Shown: in pieces, positions 1-12,690 of the stretch | How the letters are laid out: every line of letters starts with the position of its first letter | How positions within the stretch are numbered: position 1 is the first letter of the stretch | Origin: Liolophura sinensis | Taxonomy: Eukaryota; Mollusca; Polyplacophora; Chitonida; Chitonidae | Reading direction: 5' to 3' | DNA length: 64,000 nt | NCBI RefSeq assembly: GCF_032854445.1 | Contig: NC_088300.1 | Coordinates: 48,541,682 to 48,605,681 of the forward strand | Notes under the pieces: model-generated | What the model was told of the DNA's origin: nothing | Database searches by the model: none | Seen by the model: the letters and a program-made list of their open reading frames with translations, nothing else | Position numbers and translations under genes: made by a program

Positions 1-356
1 TATATGGTCATAAATGCACTGCCCGAATAGACCCTACAGCAAATTATTTCTTAATGGATATGTCATTCATTGATGAAGACACAACTATGCAAATGGGGCA
101 GCCAGGCATCATTCATTGTTTTGATGATGACTCTTAATCCTTGATATTGCAAGAAGATCAGGTTTGTGGAGCATTTTACAAATGAGCAGTGGACACCACG
201 CCACATGACAACGTGGACAAATTTAAAAAATGTAACATTACTGCTAGTTCATGGTGAGCATTTTCACCATGATAAAGACTTGAATGAACTACCCAAAGGT
301 TCTTGTGATTAACCTGTAACTACATGTATAACTTGCAGATGTTCTAGGCATACACC

Positions 357-663
357 AACTACTTCCAGAGTGAGTGAGTGAGTGAGTAAGTGCTTGGGGT
401 TTAGCAACTACTTCCAGAGTGATTGAGTGAGTGCTTGGGGTTTAACAACTACTTCCAGAGTGAGTGAGTGAGTGCTTGGGGTTTAACAACTACTTCCAGA
501 GTGATTGAGTGAGTGCTTGGGGTTTAACAACTACTTCCAGAGTGAGTGAGTGAGTGCTTGGGGTTTAACAACTACTTCCAGAGTGATTGAGTGAGTGCTT
601 GGGGTTTAACAACTACTTCCAGAGTAATTGAGTGAGTGCTTGGGGTTTAACAAGTACTTCCTG
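357..663. repeat. 41-bp tandem array derived from a family-B SINE end
   Basis: About seven units of 41 bp. Each is CAACTACTTCCAGAG, then GTGA-type repeats, then GTGCTTGGGGTTTAA. The last part is the (GTGA)n-GTGCTTGGGGTTTAAC terminus of the family-B SINEs at 25195 and 50261. Units alternate between a GTGATTGAGTGAG and a GTGAGTGAGTGAG form, giving an 82-bp higher-order period. Confidence 0.9.
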
Positions 664-1617
664 AGTCTTCCACCCAAAACGTTGTTTGATAAATCACAAG
701 ATATTCGCTCTTTAGAGAGGAAATTGTGCGCATTCTCTCACCCAGCAGTAAAGCAGACAAAGATGTTTCAAAGACTATCATGATAATGCAAATGCAGACG
801 CAGATGTTCTCTAATAGACAAAAACAAATAAGCCTCCTGAATCCAGTTCAGTTTGCTTAGCTTGGTACAAATGGCAGCAGACTTAAAACAGTAATCCAAA
901 AACTTGACCAGAGAATCTTTGCTCTACACAAGATAGATCTTGATGCTGTCGTGCATTAGAAGCTTTAGATTGTACACAAACAGGAGTTTTCCTCTAGAAT
1001 TAGCGGTGTTAATCCATAATCATTCATTTATTCCTCAATAAGTAGTGCAGGGGAGGAACAAAAACAGACTGTAGGAGTTACAGTGAAAAACTCTTCCTAT
1101 AGGGAATGTTCTCCTTCTAAATCAAGAAGTGCCATTTGGAATTTACCACTTTTGTTTTCAGACCTGAAGTCAACAGTTAACTGTTGACACAACCATGGCA
1201 GAATGCCCTAAAATGTTAAAAAACAAACTTTATGTCTTCTGTCATTTTCTAGCTGCAAAGAATATTGCTGATGTAGTCCTTCTCACCCCTGCAGCTCACC
1301 CCTCTCCCAACCGAGAGAGAGCTAAAATGTCATCTTTCATCAACAAATCTGCCATTATGTTTGAGACGATTAGCTTGAATTAGTTAAGGAAGTAATCCTA
1401 AAGGTAAACACTCTGTTCGTAAGTCGAATGGGGGTTCAAACAGCACTGTTATTGTAGGACTGTTGGCAATATACTATATGAGTTAGCACATTGAACAATA
1501 AATATGTTGCTACCCATCTGTGAGGCCTATTATATCAAAACATGAACTAAAGACATGTACCAACTTAAAAACAGCAAGTTGATTCTGGGTGGTACCAATA
1601 TGTGAAATTTTGGATCA

Positions 1618-1850
1618 TGGCCCATGAATGCATGTAATGTGCCTCCTTGTTGTGTGGATGGATTTCCACCCCTCTTTTATCTAGTGCTGCTTCACTGAGA
1701 CGACTTACCAAAGGCAAATAAACTGCCCCGCCCAAGACATTATACTGATACGAGGGTCAACCTGTCATTGCACTATCCCCTTAATGCTGAAGTCATAGGT
1801 TTTACCTGACCCAGGGTTGACCCTAGATCTACAACCCTCCAATCGGACTA
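1618..1850 (-). mobile_element. Family-B SINE remnant
   Basis: Matches the middle and head of the family-B SINEs (AATGTGCCTCCTTGTTG, TCTAGTGCTGCTTCACTGAG, TGCACTATCCCCTTAATGC). Diverged, and lacks the 3' core and tail. Confidence 0.75.
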
Positions 1851-2461
1851 AAGGCATTATGCTCATCAGTTTAAAATGCATGAAATTAAATATTTTGACA
1901 AAAATACTTTATTTCCATTCATGTTTATGAAGTGCTGTTATCCAAGTTCCATTTGACACTATTCTATCAAAGTGGAACAGACATGCACGAGCATATATGT
2001 ATAGACATGTAGTTAGAGAAGATTTCCCCATAGGAACGCATTGTCATTCACCATGTTCATTGCATGAAGGCAGCTCCGCAGGGTGTTGTTATTCAGATAA
2101 ACATCTCTCTAATGGTTTGTTGGCAAACGCATGTCTTCGAAAGGAATACATTACATGTATTCTCTTTGAATACCATCATAAAATAATCATATAAAATGCC
2201 TTCAGCCTGACGGTGCATGGAATCAGGTAGATATAAATGATGACTAAAGATCAACCCCTTTTAGGACTAGTTGAATTATTAACACACTATGGCCATCTAA
2301 TTGTGTTAATTATTGCATGTTTAAAAGGGTGGGGATGAGGAGGGGGAGATTCACACCTCCAGGGGTAAAGGCCTGCCGCAATATTTTTTGAAGAAGTATT
2401 AAAATCATATAGTATTTATAGTGTGCTATGGTGTTGGAACATGTACTTATTCTTCATAGAG

Positions 2462-2572
2462 TCTCTGCCCGGCTTCCTCCCATCATAATGCTGGTCACCA
2501 TCATAAAAGTGAAACAATATTGAGTATGGTGTAAAAACCCCCACCAAATATAATAAATCAATTAATTCTTCA
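2462..2572 (+). mobile_element. Family-A SINE, 3' half, diverged
   Basis: CTCTGCCCGGCTTCCTCC, CATAATGCTGG, TAAAAGTGAAACAATATTGAG and TATGGTGTAAAAACCCCCACC align with the 3' half of the intact copy at 27626-27891. Confidence 0.65.
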
Positions 2573-5500
2573 CAGGCAAGGCTACCTGCACATGTAGTAA
2601 GAAATATCAGTTTTATAACTGCTTTAGGTACAATCACATCTTTGACACAATGATTGTACTGAACATGTACACCAACCCAGAGTCAAGGTTTAGGGTCAAC
2701 CCAGATTACAATCAGGATTCCAATGAAAAGTACAAGTTGCAAAATATTTTCCTTTTTTGAATCGGCAATGCATTTGCATCTTTACTGAAACATTATTTTA
2801 AAGTAGAACTCCAGCGACTGACCTTGCAAACTGTTCCATAAATTGATTCTGATCGTCGAAAACAGAAGAAATATGGTAGAACTGTGATTAAATATCAGAA
2901 AATCTACTCCACTATGATTGAGCCATCGCTGACCTTGTGATGTCACGGAAGTACATTCTCTGCAGGCATGCAGGCTTCTTCAAGTGTACAACACAGACCA
3001 CAGGAGACAATCACAATACTCTACAATTAGTTTTGAGATTATTCCATGCCCAAGTGTGGCTTGGTGACTTCAGTAACACAACGCAGGGTACTTTAAAGTT
3101 ACATACATGATAACATACTAAAAGTGCCACAGACTGAGAAACCACAAGTGCCACAGATTGAGAAAATATGGACATAAAAAACACTGTTTCATAATGTAGG
3201 ACTCAACTGCCCGCTAAAATAAAAGGCTGATGGACGAGGTCTATATGGTTTACATCCCCTCCCCCCCCCAAAAAAAAAAACCCAAATGAAAAAGAAAAGA
3301 AATCCAGGTTTTCACTCCGGAAATGCAGAAGTTGTTTAGTTACTTGCTTGTTTAAAACAGCGAGCTGTGGCACCAACTGTAGGGAGCCGCTAGTGCGGCC
3401 ATCCATCTTAGTCCACAATTCGCCTACAGGCTGCTGTGCGTGTGTGATACCCCACAGAAGCTATGCCTTGAAGCCCAGAACTGGAACTCGAGACAAAATT
3501 TTAATTTGGCATATCTATGTGTTACCAATTGCTGTTTCCATTTACCAGTGTTAACCAGTGATGAGCGACAGACTGTTCTCGTCACTGCAACTCACAATCA
3601 GCTGGCCCGATTGCATGGATCACAGAAATTGTAATCTGTGAAACAGCGCCAAATTCTCCATGGGTGTTACCATAATCCCATGGATGTCCAAAGCATATCA
3701 GACAAACCAGACAGGATGTTTGCACCATCTACGGGAAGAGGTATGTGATTGAAAATAGATCATCGTATCATCCAGCTGCTATGCTGTGCAAGCATTTTCC
3801 AGGATATAATATTATAAATCTAAAAACTCAAATAATTTACAAAATATCTGTTGTAAAACTAGTTTATTTATATAATTTTCAGGGTGCTAAGTAGGAGGTG
3901 TACACACAGGGGTAATTATAGATTTAGTCATACAATAGCTGCAGGAAAAGCCCACATTCAGTGGGCAGGTGTAATGCATGGATTTGTCAGTGCTTTACAG
4001 GGCTTTTCAATACATAATCCCGGCAGGTCTTGACAACATGATGTCACCTGACCAGGGCTCCCCGGTCAACAAGACAGGCAGACGGCCCAACTTAAATGAG
4101 GATTATGAGTAAAAGAAAGCCAAAATATGAAGTAAGGTTCAACATACAGACAACTGAAAACTATGTGTAAAAATGCTTTCATATACTTTTCTTATATTTT
4201 TTAAAAGTGTTGAAAGGCAATCAAATATTTGAATACTATTGTGGGCTTTATGAGCCATTCTGACGGTAACTAGGAACCCTGACATCACATCACCTTTGAT
4301 TCCTGATGTTCACTAGAAGGAAGGAATTTTTGAGTACGTTATTTCAGTAATGTTTTACTCATAGGTAAAAGAGTTATTCCAACATTCAGTGTTGTGATTA
4401 GAGTGGAATAAACTTTCTATGATGTCAGAGTTCCTAACCTCTGATAATATGGTCCTTAGAATTCAAATGTTTGAGCGCCTTAACTCTTTTCACAAAAATC
4501 TAAAAAAAAAAAAAGTCAAATGAATGTATATTTTCATAGTTTTAAGTGGTCTATTTAGGGATGCCTACTTCGATTTTTAGAGATGTTTTCCTATAAGTGG
4601 ACTAGTTAAAATTTTTTTAAATCCAGTTTACATACTAACATAGCAAAAATATTGTGCCTAGGGAACATCTAGTATGAAAATACAGGCGTTGGGGTTCTCC
4701 TTTAATAAAGGTCACATCTGAAAACCCTTGATTATATATATCAGTTAAATAAGGGCTTTACATAAAGCAGTTCTTCTTGAAATTTTTATTTCAATAGGGG
4801 TATAAATAAAGCAATGGACAAATCAATGGATGAGATGAACAGACGGAGTAGCCTGTGAGAAGCTAACAGAAGTCAATTCCTTATTCAGGGAGTACACTAA
4901 GGTTGCCTAGATGTAGGAAAAACAGCTTTCTTATTGCTAGCTGTACCTTCATCTACGTCATTTAACAGGATTAGAAGTCGTAAGTTTTTATTTGGCCTGG
5001 CCAATTCCATCAATTTGCAGGCCCCTGACACACATTACAGCATTGTGGAAGCACTATACGATCTGAACACAAGACTTGTATCCACACAAAAACCAGCGGA
5101 GCCAACGCGATTGGCTAACGGAGCTGAAGTTTTGGGTTAATAAGACAAAAACAGAAAACAACGGCTCCAAGCATGATACTGACAGATAGCTCTGGGGGAC
5201 TGGTCATAGGCTAAAAAAGTGCCAGGTGTGATCAGAGCAGAATGATGTGGCAATATCACCGCTTACTACAGCCATTCTCACGGCGCCAGAGTACAATCTG
5301 GTGCTTTGTCTTCCGGCCTCTAGCAAGTGCTGGATAAAAACAAGTCGTCAATGGCCCAATAACTACTAGTCAGACTATTTATGGAAGTCATTTCATTAAA
5401 CTACTCCTAAATTCCAGTTGTCACAGGCCACTTCCAGTGTCATGATTGCCTTTAATATAAACTAATATTAGGATATTCTCAGGCTTATTTTTCCAAACAG

Positions 5501-5736
5501 ATTTGTTAAGACGCATTGACGCATATGTATACTGATTTTGCATAGGTCAGTTCACAGCTGCACTCTTGCCATAAAATCTGGAAAGTTTATTGATTTAAAT
5601 TTAAAAAAAAATTTAACCTTATACTAAATTTTACACAGTGTTTATGCAAAGGAAGCGAAATGCATTTGTCCATGTCCACACGGAATTATTCAAGTGTAAG
5701 TCAGACATGTTTATGTGCAGAAAAAAGTTGAAGAAT

Positions 5737-5947
5737 ATGGTAATTCTTCCAGCTTTTAGCATGTTTGTAAGATGTCTATTCCATCATACAATGTATGCTG
5801 AGGGCATTATTCCAAGTCCACTTATAAACTTATTCTTTTTTGTGAGGCTAAGAAATTGGCCATTCAAACCAGTGTAGTTCTGTATGAAAAAGGTATTTAT
5901 ATTAACATCGCACTGAAAGCTGCTCTTTCATCATGAATTTAGGGTAC
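5737..5947 (+). mobile_element. MITE copy, diverged
   Basis: Begins GGTAATTCTTCC...TTTTAGCATGTTTGTAAG and ends AAAAAGGTATT...CTGCTCTTTCATCATGAATTTAGGGTA. Same order of blocks and same length (about 211 bp) as the copies at 7801 and 47038. Confidence 0.6.
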
Positions 5948-7517
5948 ATGGATGTTGTTTGCTAATGTGCAATACAGAAAGGAGAGGACATCATGAGATG
6001 TCTTTTGGGACTTGGGATGTGCATTGTTCTGGCTTATAACGTTAATATCCATATAAAAAAGGAAAGAGATAATGTAACAATATGCAGACTGTAACGGTCA
6101 GAATAATAATCAACAACAAAACAAGAGGGCCACACTTTTCTTGAATAAGTGGAAAGAAGGATATTACTTCAGGAAATGAAGCCTGACAGATACAGTGCAA
6201 GTCCTCATTACGCACATCTCACCCTGTACAGGTAGCTAAAAATACACCTGTATGTTATAGCTTAGTCATTGATTTCTTTGTGCCACCATGTAAGGTTGGC
6301 TATCATTTATTACAGGTACAGATGCACCAATTAGCATTTTTTGTCCGTCTTCAAAGGGAAAAGGGATCACCAAGATATAGTTTAAGATAACAAGCTCTTT
6401 TATAAGAGATATGCATGTATATAATTAATGAGTTAAATCGATTTGGAAATAGGTTGCTTCATATTGCAAGTCATTATGTCGCTCAAAACGCTCCATCTTC
6501 TCAACCACATACACAGTGTTTATATTGATCACATGGATGTGAGACTCCTGGGTAAAGCTGGCAACAGCATAAACCAGCGTTATACAGAAAAATATAAGAT
6601 ACCAATTCCACTTATAAATTCTCAAGAAAAATAAAGGTAAATAAAGGAGGTCCTATTAAAAAAGACATAAGAAAGGGTTTTTATGAAATCTGTTGAAATC
6701 TAAAAGACACTTACAATATTCTACATGTGGTAATGTATCAATCACCCTGGCTCTTATTCTTAGTCTTATATTTATAATATGTAAATGACCTAAAATTTTG
6801 TCTATGGCTATGTTCCACATTTTGCTTGATTGTGAAGTACTATTGGTCTTAGACAGGTGATTTGGGGCTTTGCTGGGAAAGTAGGATCATGTTCAACAGG
6901 AAAACATGTTTTAGTTAAAAAAAATACTGGTACTATATTAAGACATTTAATGTATATACCTCTAAAAATATTTAAATGATTGGTGTCAAGAGCACTTTAT
7001 ATGTATGGCTGTTCATTGTTGTACAAAATTAAGCAGAGCAGGATACTGCTGTACCTCACTAAGTACATTTGACCAAAAAAAACCAAAACAAAAACAAATT
7101 GGTCAAGAGCTAGTTGTGTTCTGAAAGAAACCTATTAGATGACTTGAACACAATGCTTACATGTATATCAGAAAATGTAGCAATATATGATCACCATGTC
7201 TTCAATCATCATATTTTGAGAAGGTAAGGTTTTTTTTTATATAGTAAATTCTGGTTTCCTCCTCCAAAAAATGTGACTACCACACTTTATTAAAAATGAA
7301 AAAATTATTTATTACCACAAATATGTATACCAAGGAGATGCTGAAGTTTAAACACTGATCAAAATTACGACATGAGAAAGGTTAGAGAGGTCATAGTGTC
7401 CAATTACCAATAGGGTAACATTTAGATATCACACACAGATTAAAACACTGACTGATCTTAACAGTCTTTATTACAGATATTTGCCTATAATATGTTAGTA
7501 ACAAATAAAATGTATTG

Positions 7518-7519
<2 letters not shown>

Positions 7520-7568
<49 letters not shown>
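7520..7568. repeat. (TA)n microsatellite
   Basis: An uninterrupted TA dinucleotide run of roughly 24 units. Assembly length may be unreliable. Confidence 0.95.
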
Positions 7569-7570
<2 letters not shown>

Positions 7571-7800
7571 TGATCACTTGGTCACTTACCACACTGCCCA
7601 ACAAAGGCAATCACAAATAAAGCTAATTGATCATAGTTCCGAGTGTAACTCTGTTGGTACACTATATAGACAAGAAGTTGTGAGTTCCATTCTAACCTGA
7701 GCCAAAATAAGTCACCTAAAAAGCAACTGGTAAATCTAGGGGCAAAGTGTCAACACTGATGTTACATGCGAAAAAAACCCCTGTCATTTATTACAAAAAG

Positions 7801-8063
7801 TACTGTAATTCTTCAACCTTTTCACTCTTGAGCACGGCGTAAAACACCAATCAAATAAAATAAGTCAACCTTTTCGCATGTTTGCAAGCTGTTTATTTAA
7901 ACATATTCTGTTCTATGTAGACTGATAAAATTATAGTTTTTGTGATGCCCCTAAATGGCCAATCCAATCCAGGAAGTTAGGTCTCTAACATTTAACTTAA
8001 AATGTGCATAAATTGCACTGAAATTTGCTCTTTTATATGCAAAAAGGTTGAGGAATTAGGGTA
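7801..8063 (+). mobile_element. MITE copy interrupted by a SINE fragment
   Basis: Ends TACTGTAATTCTTCAACC... and ...GGTTGAGGAATTAGGGTA are imperfect inverted repeats bounded by TA. A 41-bp SINE piece (7824-7864) lies in the left end, flanked by duplicated TCAACCTTTTC. Without the insert it is about 211 bp. No coding capacity. Confidence 0.8.
7824..7864 (+). mobile_element. Family-A SINE, 3' end only, inside MITE
   Basis: Reads TTGAGCACGGCGTAAAACACC then AATCAAATAAAATAAG, the 3' terminus of family A. Perfect 11-bp target duplications, TCAACCTTTTC, lie at 7813-7823 and 7865-7875. Strong 5' truncation. Confidence 0.85.
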
Positions 8064-9663
8064 CATCATTGATGGGTGTTGTGGGTTGGGGGTGTTTGGA
8101 AGACATTGAACAATACTGAATTTATTTGATATATATGAAAAAGATATATTTTATATGTTACCAATGGACCACAATGAACTCTATCTGATGCAAATAAAGC
8201 AGACCCAGCCTAGAAGAACACCAAAGGAACACTCTTGTATTATCACTTTCGCTCATTCATCAATTGTCCTGAACTCCTGCAACTACAGACGACACCTTGG
8301 AAACACCATGGGCAAAGGGATTAAGTAGTCCACGAGTCAATTGAGGCAAATAACTGCGACGGAAGCATGCTGGACAGCAATACATCAGGACCGGAGTTAC
8401 GGGAAGATTGGACAAGACAGAAGACTATAATTCTCTGTGATGGAATATTCATTGGAAGATTTGACTATGCTGCTGTCATTTATTTCAATTTGATCAAACC
8501 CTCCCTTCCCAGTTTCTTGTGTCAATTTGATATCAAGCCAAGGAAACGAGGGATCGCCCATTTCCTTCCACTTCACCAAACCCGGGACTTGACAGCCCTC
8601 ACTTTAAATTCCACAAGGAAGGGTCAAGCAGATCTGATCTGGATAGAGATCCCTCTGGACTTAGTTCACTGTCCAAAATTTCGCCGTGAGACTATCTGAC
8701 CAGAAAAGATAGTTACTTGTCCACTCTGGCCATAGATCTGCTCAGACTAATCCGAGAGTGCATAATCATGTAGTACCGTTTCATTGCCATCAGAAATAAG
8801 TCTGGGTGTGCTTCAAGCCCATATTAAAGACAGAGTGGTGAATTTATTGCCTCATGCTTGATAAGGTCAATGGTGGGTTCACCTATTTACATTAGATAGA
8901 CACCTCCTGTTGCCAGATCATATACACTTATGAACAGATTGCTCCTGTTCAGTTTCTCAGACAGTCTTACAGGCTGTATCCTTATGGCTCTCTCATGTCA
9001 CTAGTCTGTCTGCTTCATCAGCTCCACTGTATCACAAATGTCATAGACCAACTCTTCAGGCAAGAACTTAACATGAATTCTTTATTTGAGCAAACCAACT
9101 AAACTAGCTAGTATCTGATGGGCCTCAAGGTAAAGTATGACCATCTGATCAAATGTTTCATACAGGAAATCTTACACCCATGGATGATGGATGTAAAGTG
9201 TAGCCTGGTTATGACAGGACTTGCAAACACATGAAATTGTTATGATATAATCCAAATCCAAATCTTATGTCCCCGCCAAATACATGCCAAATAATACTGT
9301 ACACAGGTCTCTGGATGATCTCTATGAACAACAATGTCTAAAACTGATAAAGTTTTAGACAGTCTTGTATCACACATACAAAACAGGCCATGTTTCATAA
9401 TTTAGTACAAGCAAGCAGGATTTTGGAACATCAAAGGTGTGCACATTCTTTTTCTTCTCACTGTGTAGGTACCTTATGAACTAAGTATCATGTTTTCAGT
9501 ATGATTCAGATGAATTATGCAGAGGACGTATAAATACATCATGATTCCAAAATGATACACAAGATGGTCAGCAATGGTGGTATCTGAAGGCAAAATTCTA
9601 CAGCCTCCCCACATACTGCATAAAACAGCTGTGATACTTGATGAACTTCCTCATCACTAATCA

Positions 9664-10190
9664 CAGGACATTTCCTAAAACAAGCCAAACACCACGTTAA
9701 TTACACAGCGAGTTGGTTTAGTACCTGTGCTATTAATCGCAGGACATTTCCTAAAACAAGCCAAACGCCACGTTAATTACACAGCGAGTTGGTTTAGTAC
9801 CTGTGCCATTAATCGTAGGACACTTCCTAAAACAAGCCAAACACCATGTTAATTACACAGCGAGTTGTTTAGTACCTGTGCTATTAATCGCAGGACATTT
9901 CCTAAAACAAGCCAAACACCACGTTAATTACACAGCGAGTTGGTTTAGTACCTGTGCTATTAATCGCAGGACATTTCCTAAAACAAGCCAAACACCACGT
10001 TAATTACACAGCGAGTTGTTTAGTACCTGTGCTATTAATCGTAGGACACTTCCTAAAACAAGCCAAACACCATGTTAATTACACAGCGAGTTGTTTAGTA
10101 CCTGTGCTATTAATCGCAGGACACTTCCTAAAACAAGCCAAACACCACATTAATTACACAACGAGTTGTTTAGTACCTATGCTATTAAAT
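9664..10190. repeat. 76-bp minisatellite, seven units
   Basis: Unit starts fall at 9664, 9740, 9816, 9891, 9967, 10042 and 10117, so the period is 76 with two 75-bp variants (GTTGGTTTAG versus GTTGTTTAG). Each unit holds GGACATTTCCTAAAACAAGC, CACGTTAATTACACAGCGAG and ACCTGTGCTATTAATCG. Units are 90% or more alike by eye. Open frames across it are periodic artefacts. Confidence 0.95.
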
Positions 10191-11140
10191 GCTGCTATAA
10201 AAATGTTAGTAATTGCATAGATCTGTATATGTATCCTAAGCTGTGTTTCTGGCTTGGAACATGTTCGGTGGGATGTCTAACACTGATGAAGTCAATATGA
10301 GACAGAGAGAAAACAAGAATAAATGGATAACTATGGCTTTAATCATGCCAGGTCGGCAATATAGCAGCCATGTTGCAGCGAGGGAAAACAAGGGAGAAAA
10401 AACAACAGAAGTGAGACGCTCTAATTTCCAATTCCAGTTTAATCTACTTCCACTGTCGCTCATGTACAACTGCTAGGACAAAGGGAATGTTCAATATTAT
10501 GACCGTGCTGTTTGATCGGCATGATGCCATCTGACATTTTCTCGCTAACTTTCAGATCCTGTACATGTACAGCTGTGGAATCTGCGCTGACTGACTAGTG
10601 TGGATGACAACACTGTTAGTTCAGCACTTGAGCTCCATGGGGCTTTGGTTTGGACAGTGCTGATGAAAGAATTGGATCTTGTGAAAGAATATACTGTCAT
10701 GAATATATGTATGTGTCTAATGTAAAAGTAGGGCATCTTATCGTCTGTTCATGGACACTCTACCGATAATGGACAGACAGCCAGCATGGGAAACACAGAT
10801 TCCTTGGAGAATTGCTTTTATTTACTAAAACAGGTGTGATTGTGTTCAGTAAGTCCAAAACAATTCGATGACAACATTGATCCACACTGATTGAAAAATT
10901 AAAGCAGGGTTTTCTAGTTCAAGGAAAACAAATCTATTCTGTCCGTTAACAGTATGGATCGTTGCTGTCAAGCCTAAACAAATAAATGTGGTGGGAAAAT
11001 AATGCTTTGTAAATGCTGCTCTGGTTTTCAATTTCAGATAACCTAATCATACGTCACAAATTTTATGGCAAAGTCCAAAAACAGACGGTCTGTTTTTGAC
11101 TTGAATACCTGTGAAACATGAAGCTTGTATGGAGAATAAG

Positions 11141-11217
11141 GATTTTTTTTTTTTTTTTTTTGATTGGTGTTTTACGCCGTACTCAAGAATATTTCACTTA
11201 TACGACGGCGGTGGAGA
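11141..11217 (-). mobile_element. Family-A SINE, 3' end fragment
   Basis: T-run then GATTGGTGTTTTACGCCGTA and TATTTCACTTATACGACGGC. Near-identical to the 3' core of intact copies, and truncated after the core. Confidence 0.85.
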
Positions 11218-12439
11218 ATAAGGATGTATGGTACTAAATGTGTATATGCATATTTACATCTACATGTATATGAGGACCAGTGCACCCTATGAAATAGATG
11301 TATGATGTATGAATGTTTTCAGGGTTCAAAATAAAACATGTTTGCCAAGATCAACCTGTATTTTACTTCCAATAACAAAGACTTAGCGCTAAGGTGGACA
11401 TAAAAACCTGTAAACAAACGAATCACTGGATAAAGTAAATGACAGTTTTAAACTTTGCTAAAAAACTTGTCTGAAATGCCACATATACACGTAGAGTGTG
11501 AGGGCAGATATATAAACTACACGTACATGTGCCCCTAATTCTTTAAAAATCTTTTCAACAGATATTGATGGTGTGAAAGCACAAATTTAACTTACACTTT
11601 TCTCCCAGGTTTTCATGTGAGAAAGGAGAAACTCTGTATTGAGCAATAAGATATTTTATTTCACCACTCTGAACTGTTTAGAAAATACATGTAGAAAATA
11701 CAAATACTTAGTCTTTGGTCTGCATACCCATGAGCCTTTTTCATTATATTTGTTTAACAGTTAATGTAGCAGTTATTTAAATGTTCATGTACTATGGTAT
11801 CATGAGAAGACAGGAACACCTGTAATTTTAAACTATTACATAGATGTACATATTGAAATTCTGTCATCTGAGATCTTTATTGGAAGCTTTAGCCTCATTC
11901 TTGAGAACAATGTGAAAACTCAAAAATTAATCCAGTACACATAAATAAACAGTTAATAGCTCATTCTTGCAACACATTGAGTACAAGCATTAATACTGTG
12001 TGGAAATTTTACATGATCCCCTACATTGTTGCAAGAACCTGCATTATAGGCACCAGACTAGGTGATGAGGATTATAGAATCCCCCATCCAATATCAGCCG
12101 CAACACCTTTATTATGGATTTATAAGGCTTAATTCTTAAATGCATTTTCTTTCAAGACAATAAACAGGAAAAGCACAAGCCACTTAAACTCGTATCGCTT
12201 ATAATGCTTTTCAACATTGAAAAAAAGAAGCTTTCAGCATTTACTGAAAGTTTTCTCAAAGAAGTTTTAAAGCTTTTAGTGTGAAATGGCAGATCCATTA
12301 TCTAACTACAGAGGATTCACCTTGTCAGGTTAAAATACACCTGCAGATGCTTACCTAAAAACTTTTTTGTTTACATGAAATTCACTAATCAAAATCTTAA
12401 TACGTCTTCATCATGCGCATCTGGAATAAAAGTGACAAA

Positions 12440-12690
12440 AGCCACACAGCAATATCAACTGCTCAAATTAGCAATAGGAGACTCAAGCATGACCTACACC
12501 AAAGGTTCAAATCCCAGCAAAACACATCGTTTTCTTCTGTGATGTTGCCATGTTTGTGAACTGTACAGGTGTTTCATGGGCACACATACACAGATAGTTG
12601 TAAAATAATGGAAAGAACAAAAGAGCTCATAGCTTTGGACTGTTGTTGCAGGTAAAAAACATTTTTATAAGTTCCTCATTGTTAAGATGT
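12440..12690 (+). mobile_element. Family-D repeat, tRNA-derived SINE-like
   Basis: A perfect Pol III B-box-like GGTTCAAATCCC at 12504-12515 is followed by a body shared with 42195-42445: TTCTGTGATGTTGC, AAAGAACAAA, CATAGCTTTGGACTGT and TTTTATAAGTTCC. No family-A or family-B core is present. Confidence 0.65.

Noticed and set aside
357-663. CRISPR-like regular array
   Set aside because: Units are contiguous tandem copies without unique spacers, in a eukaryotic intron. The same applies to 9664-10190.
9803-10220. Repetitive open frames (GHFLKQAKHHVNYTAS)
   Set aside because: Periodic product of the 76-bp minisatellite. The unit is not a multiple of three, so no frame is stable along the array.
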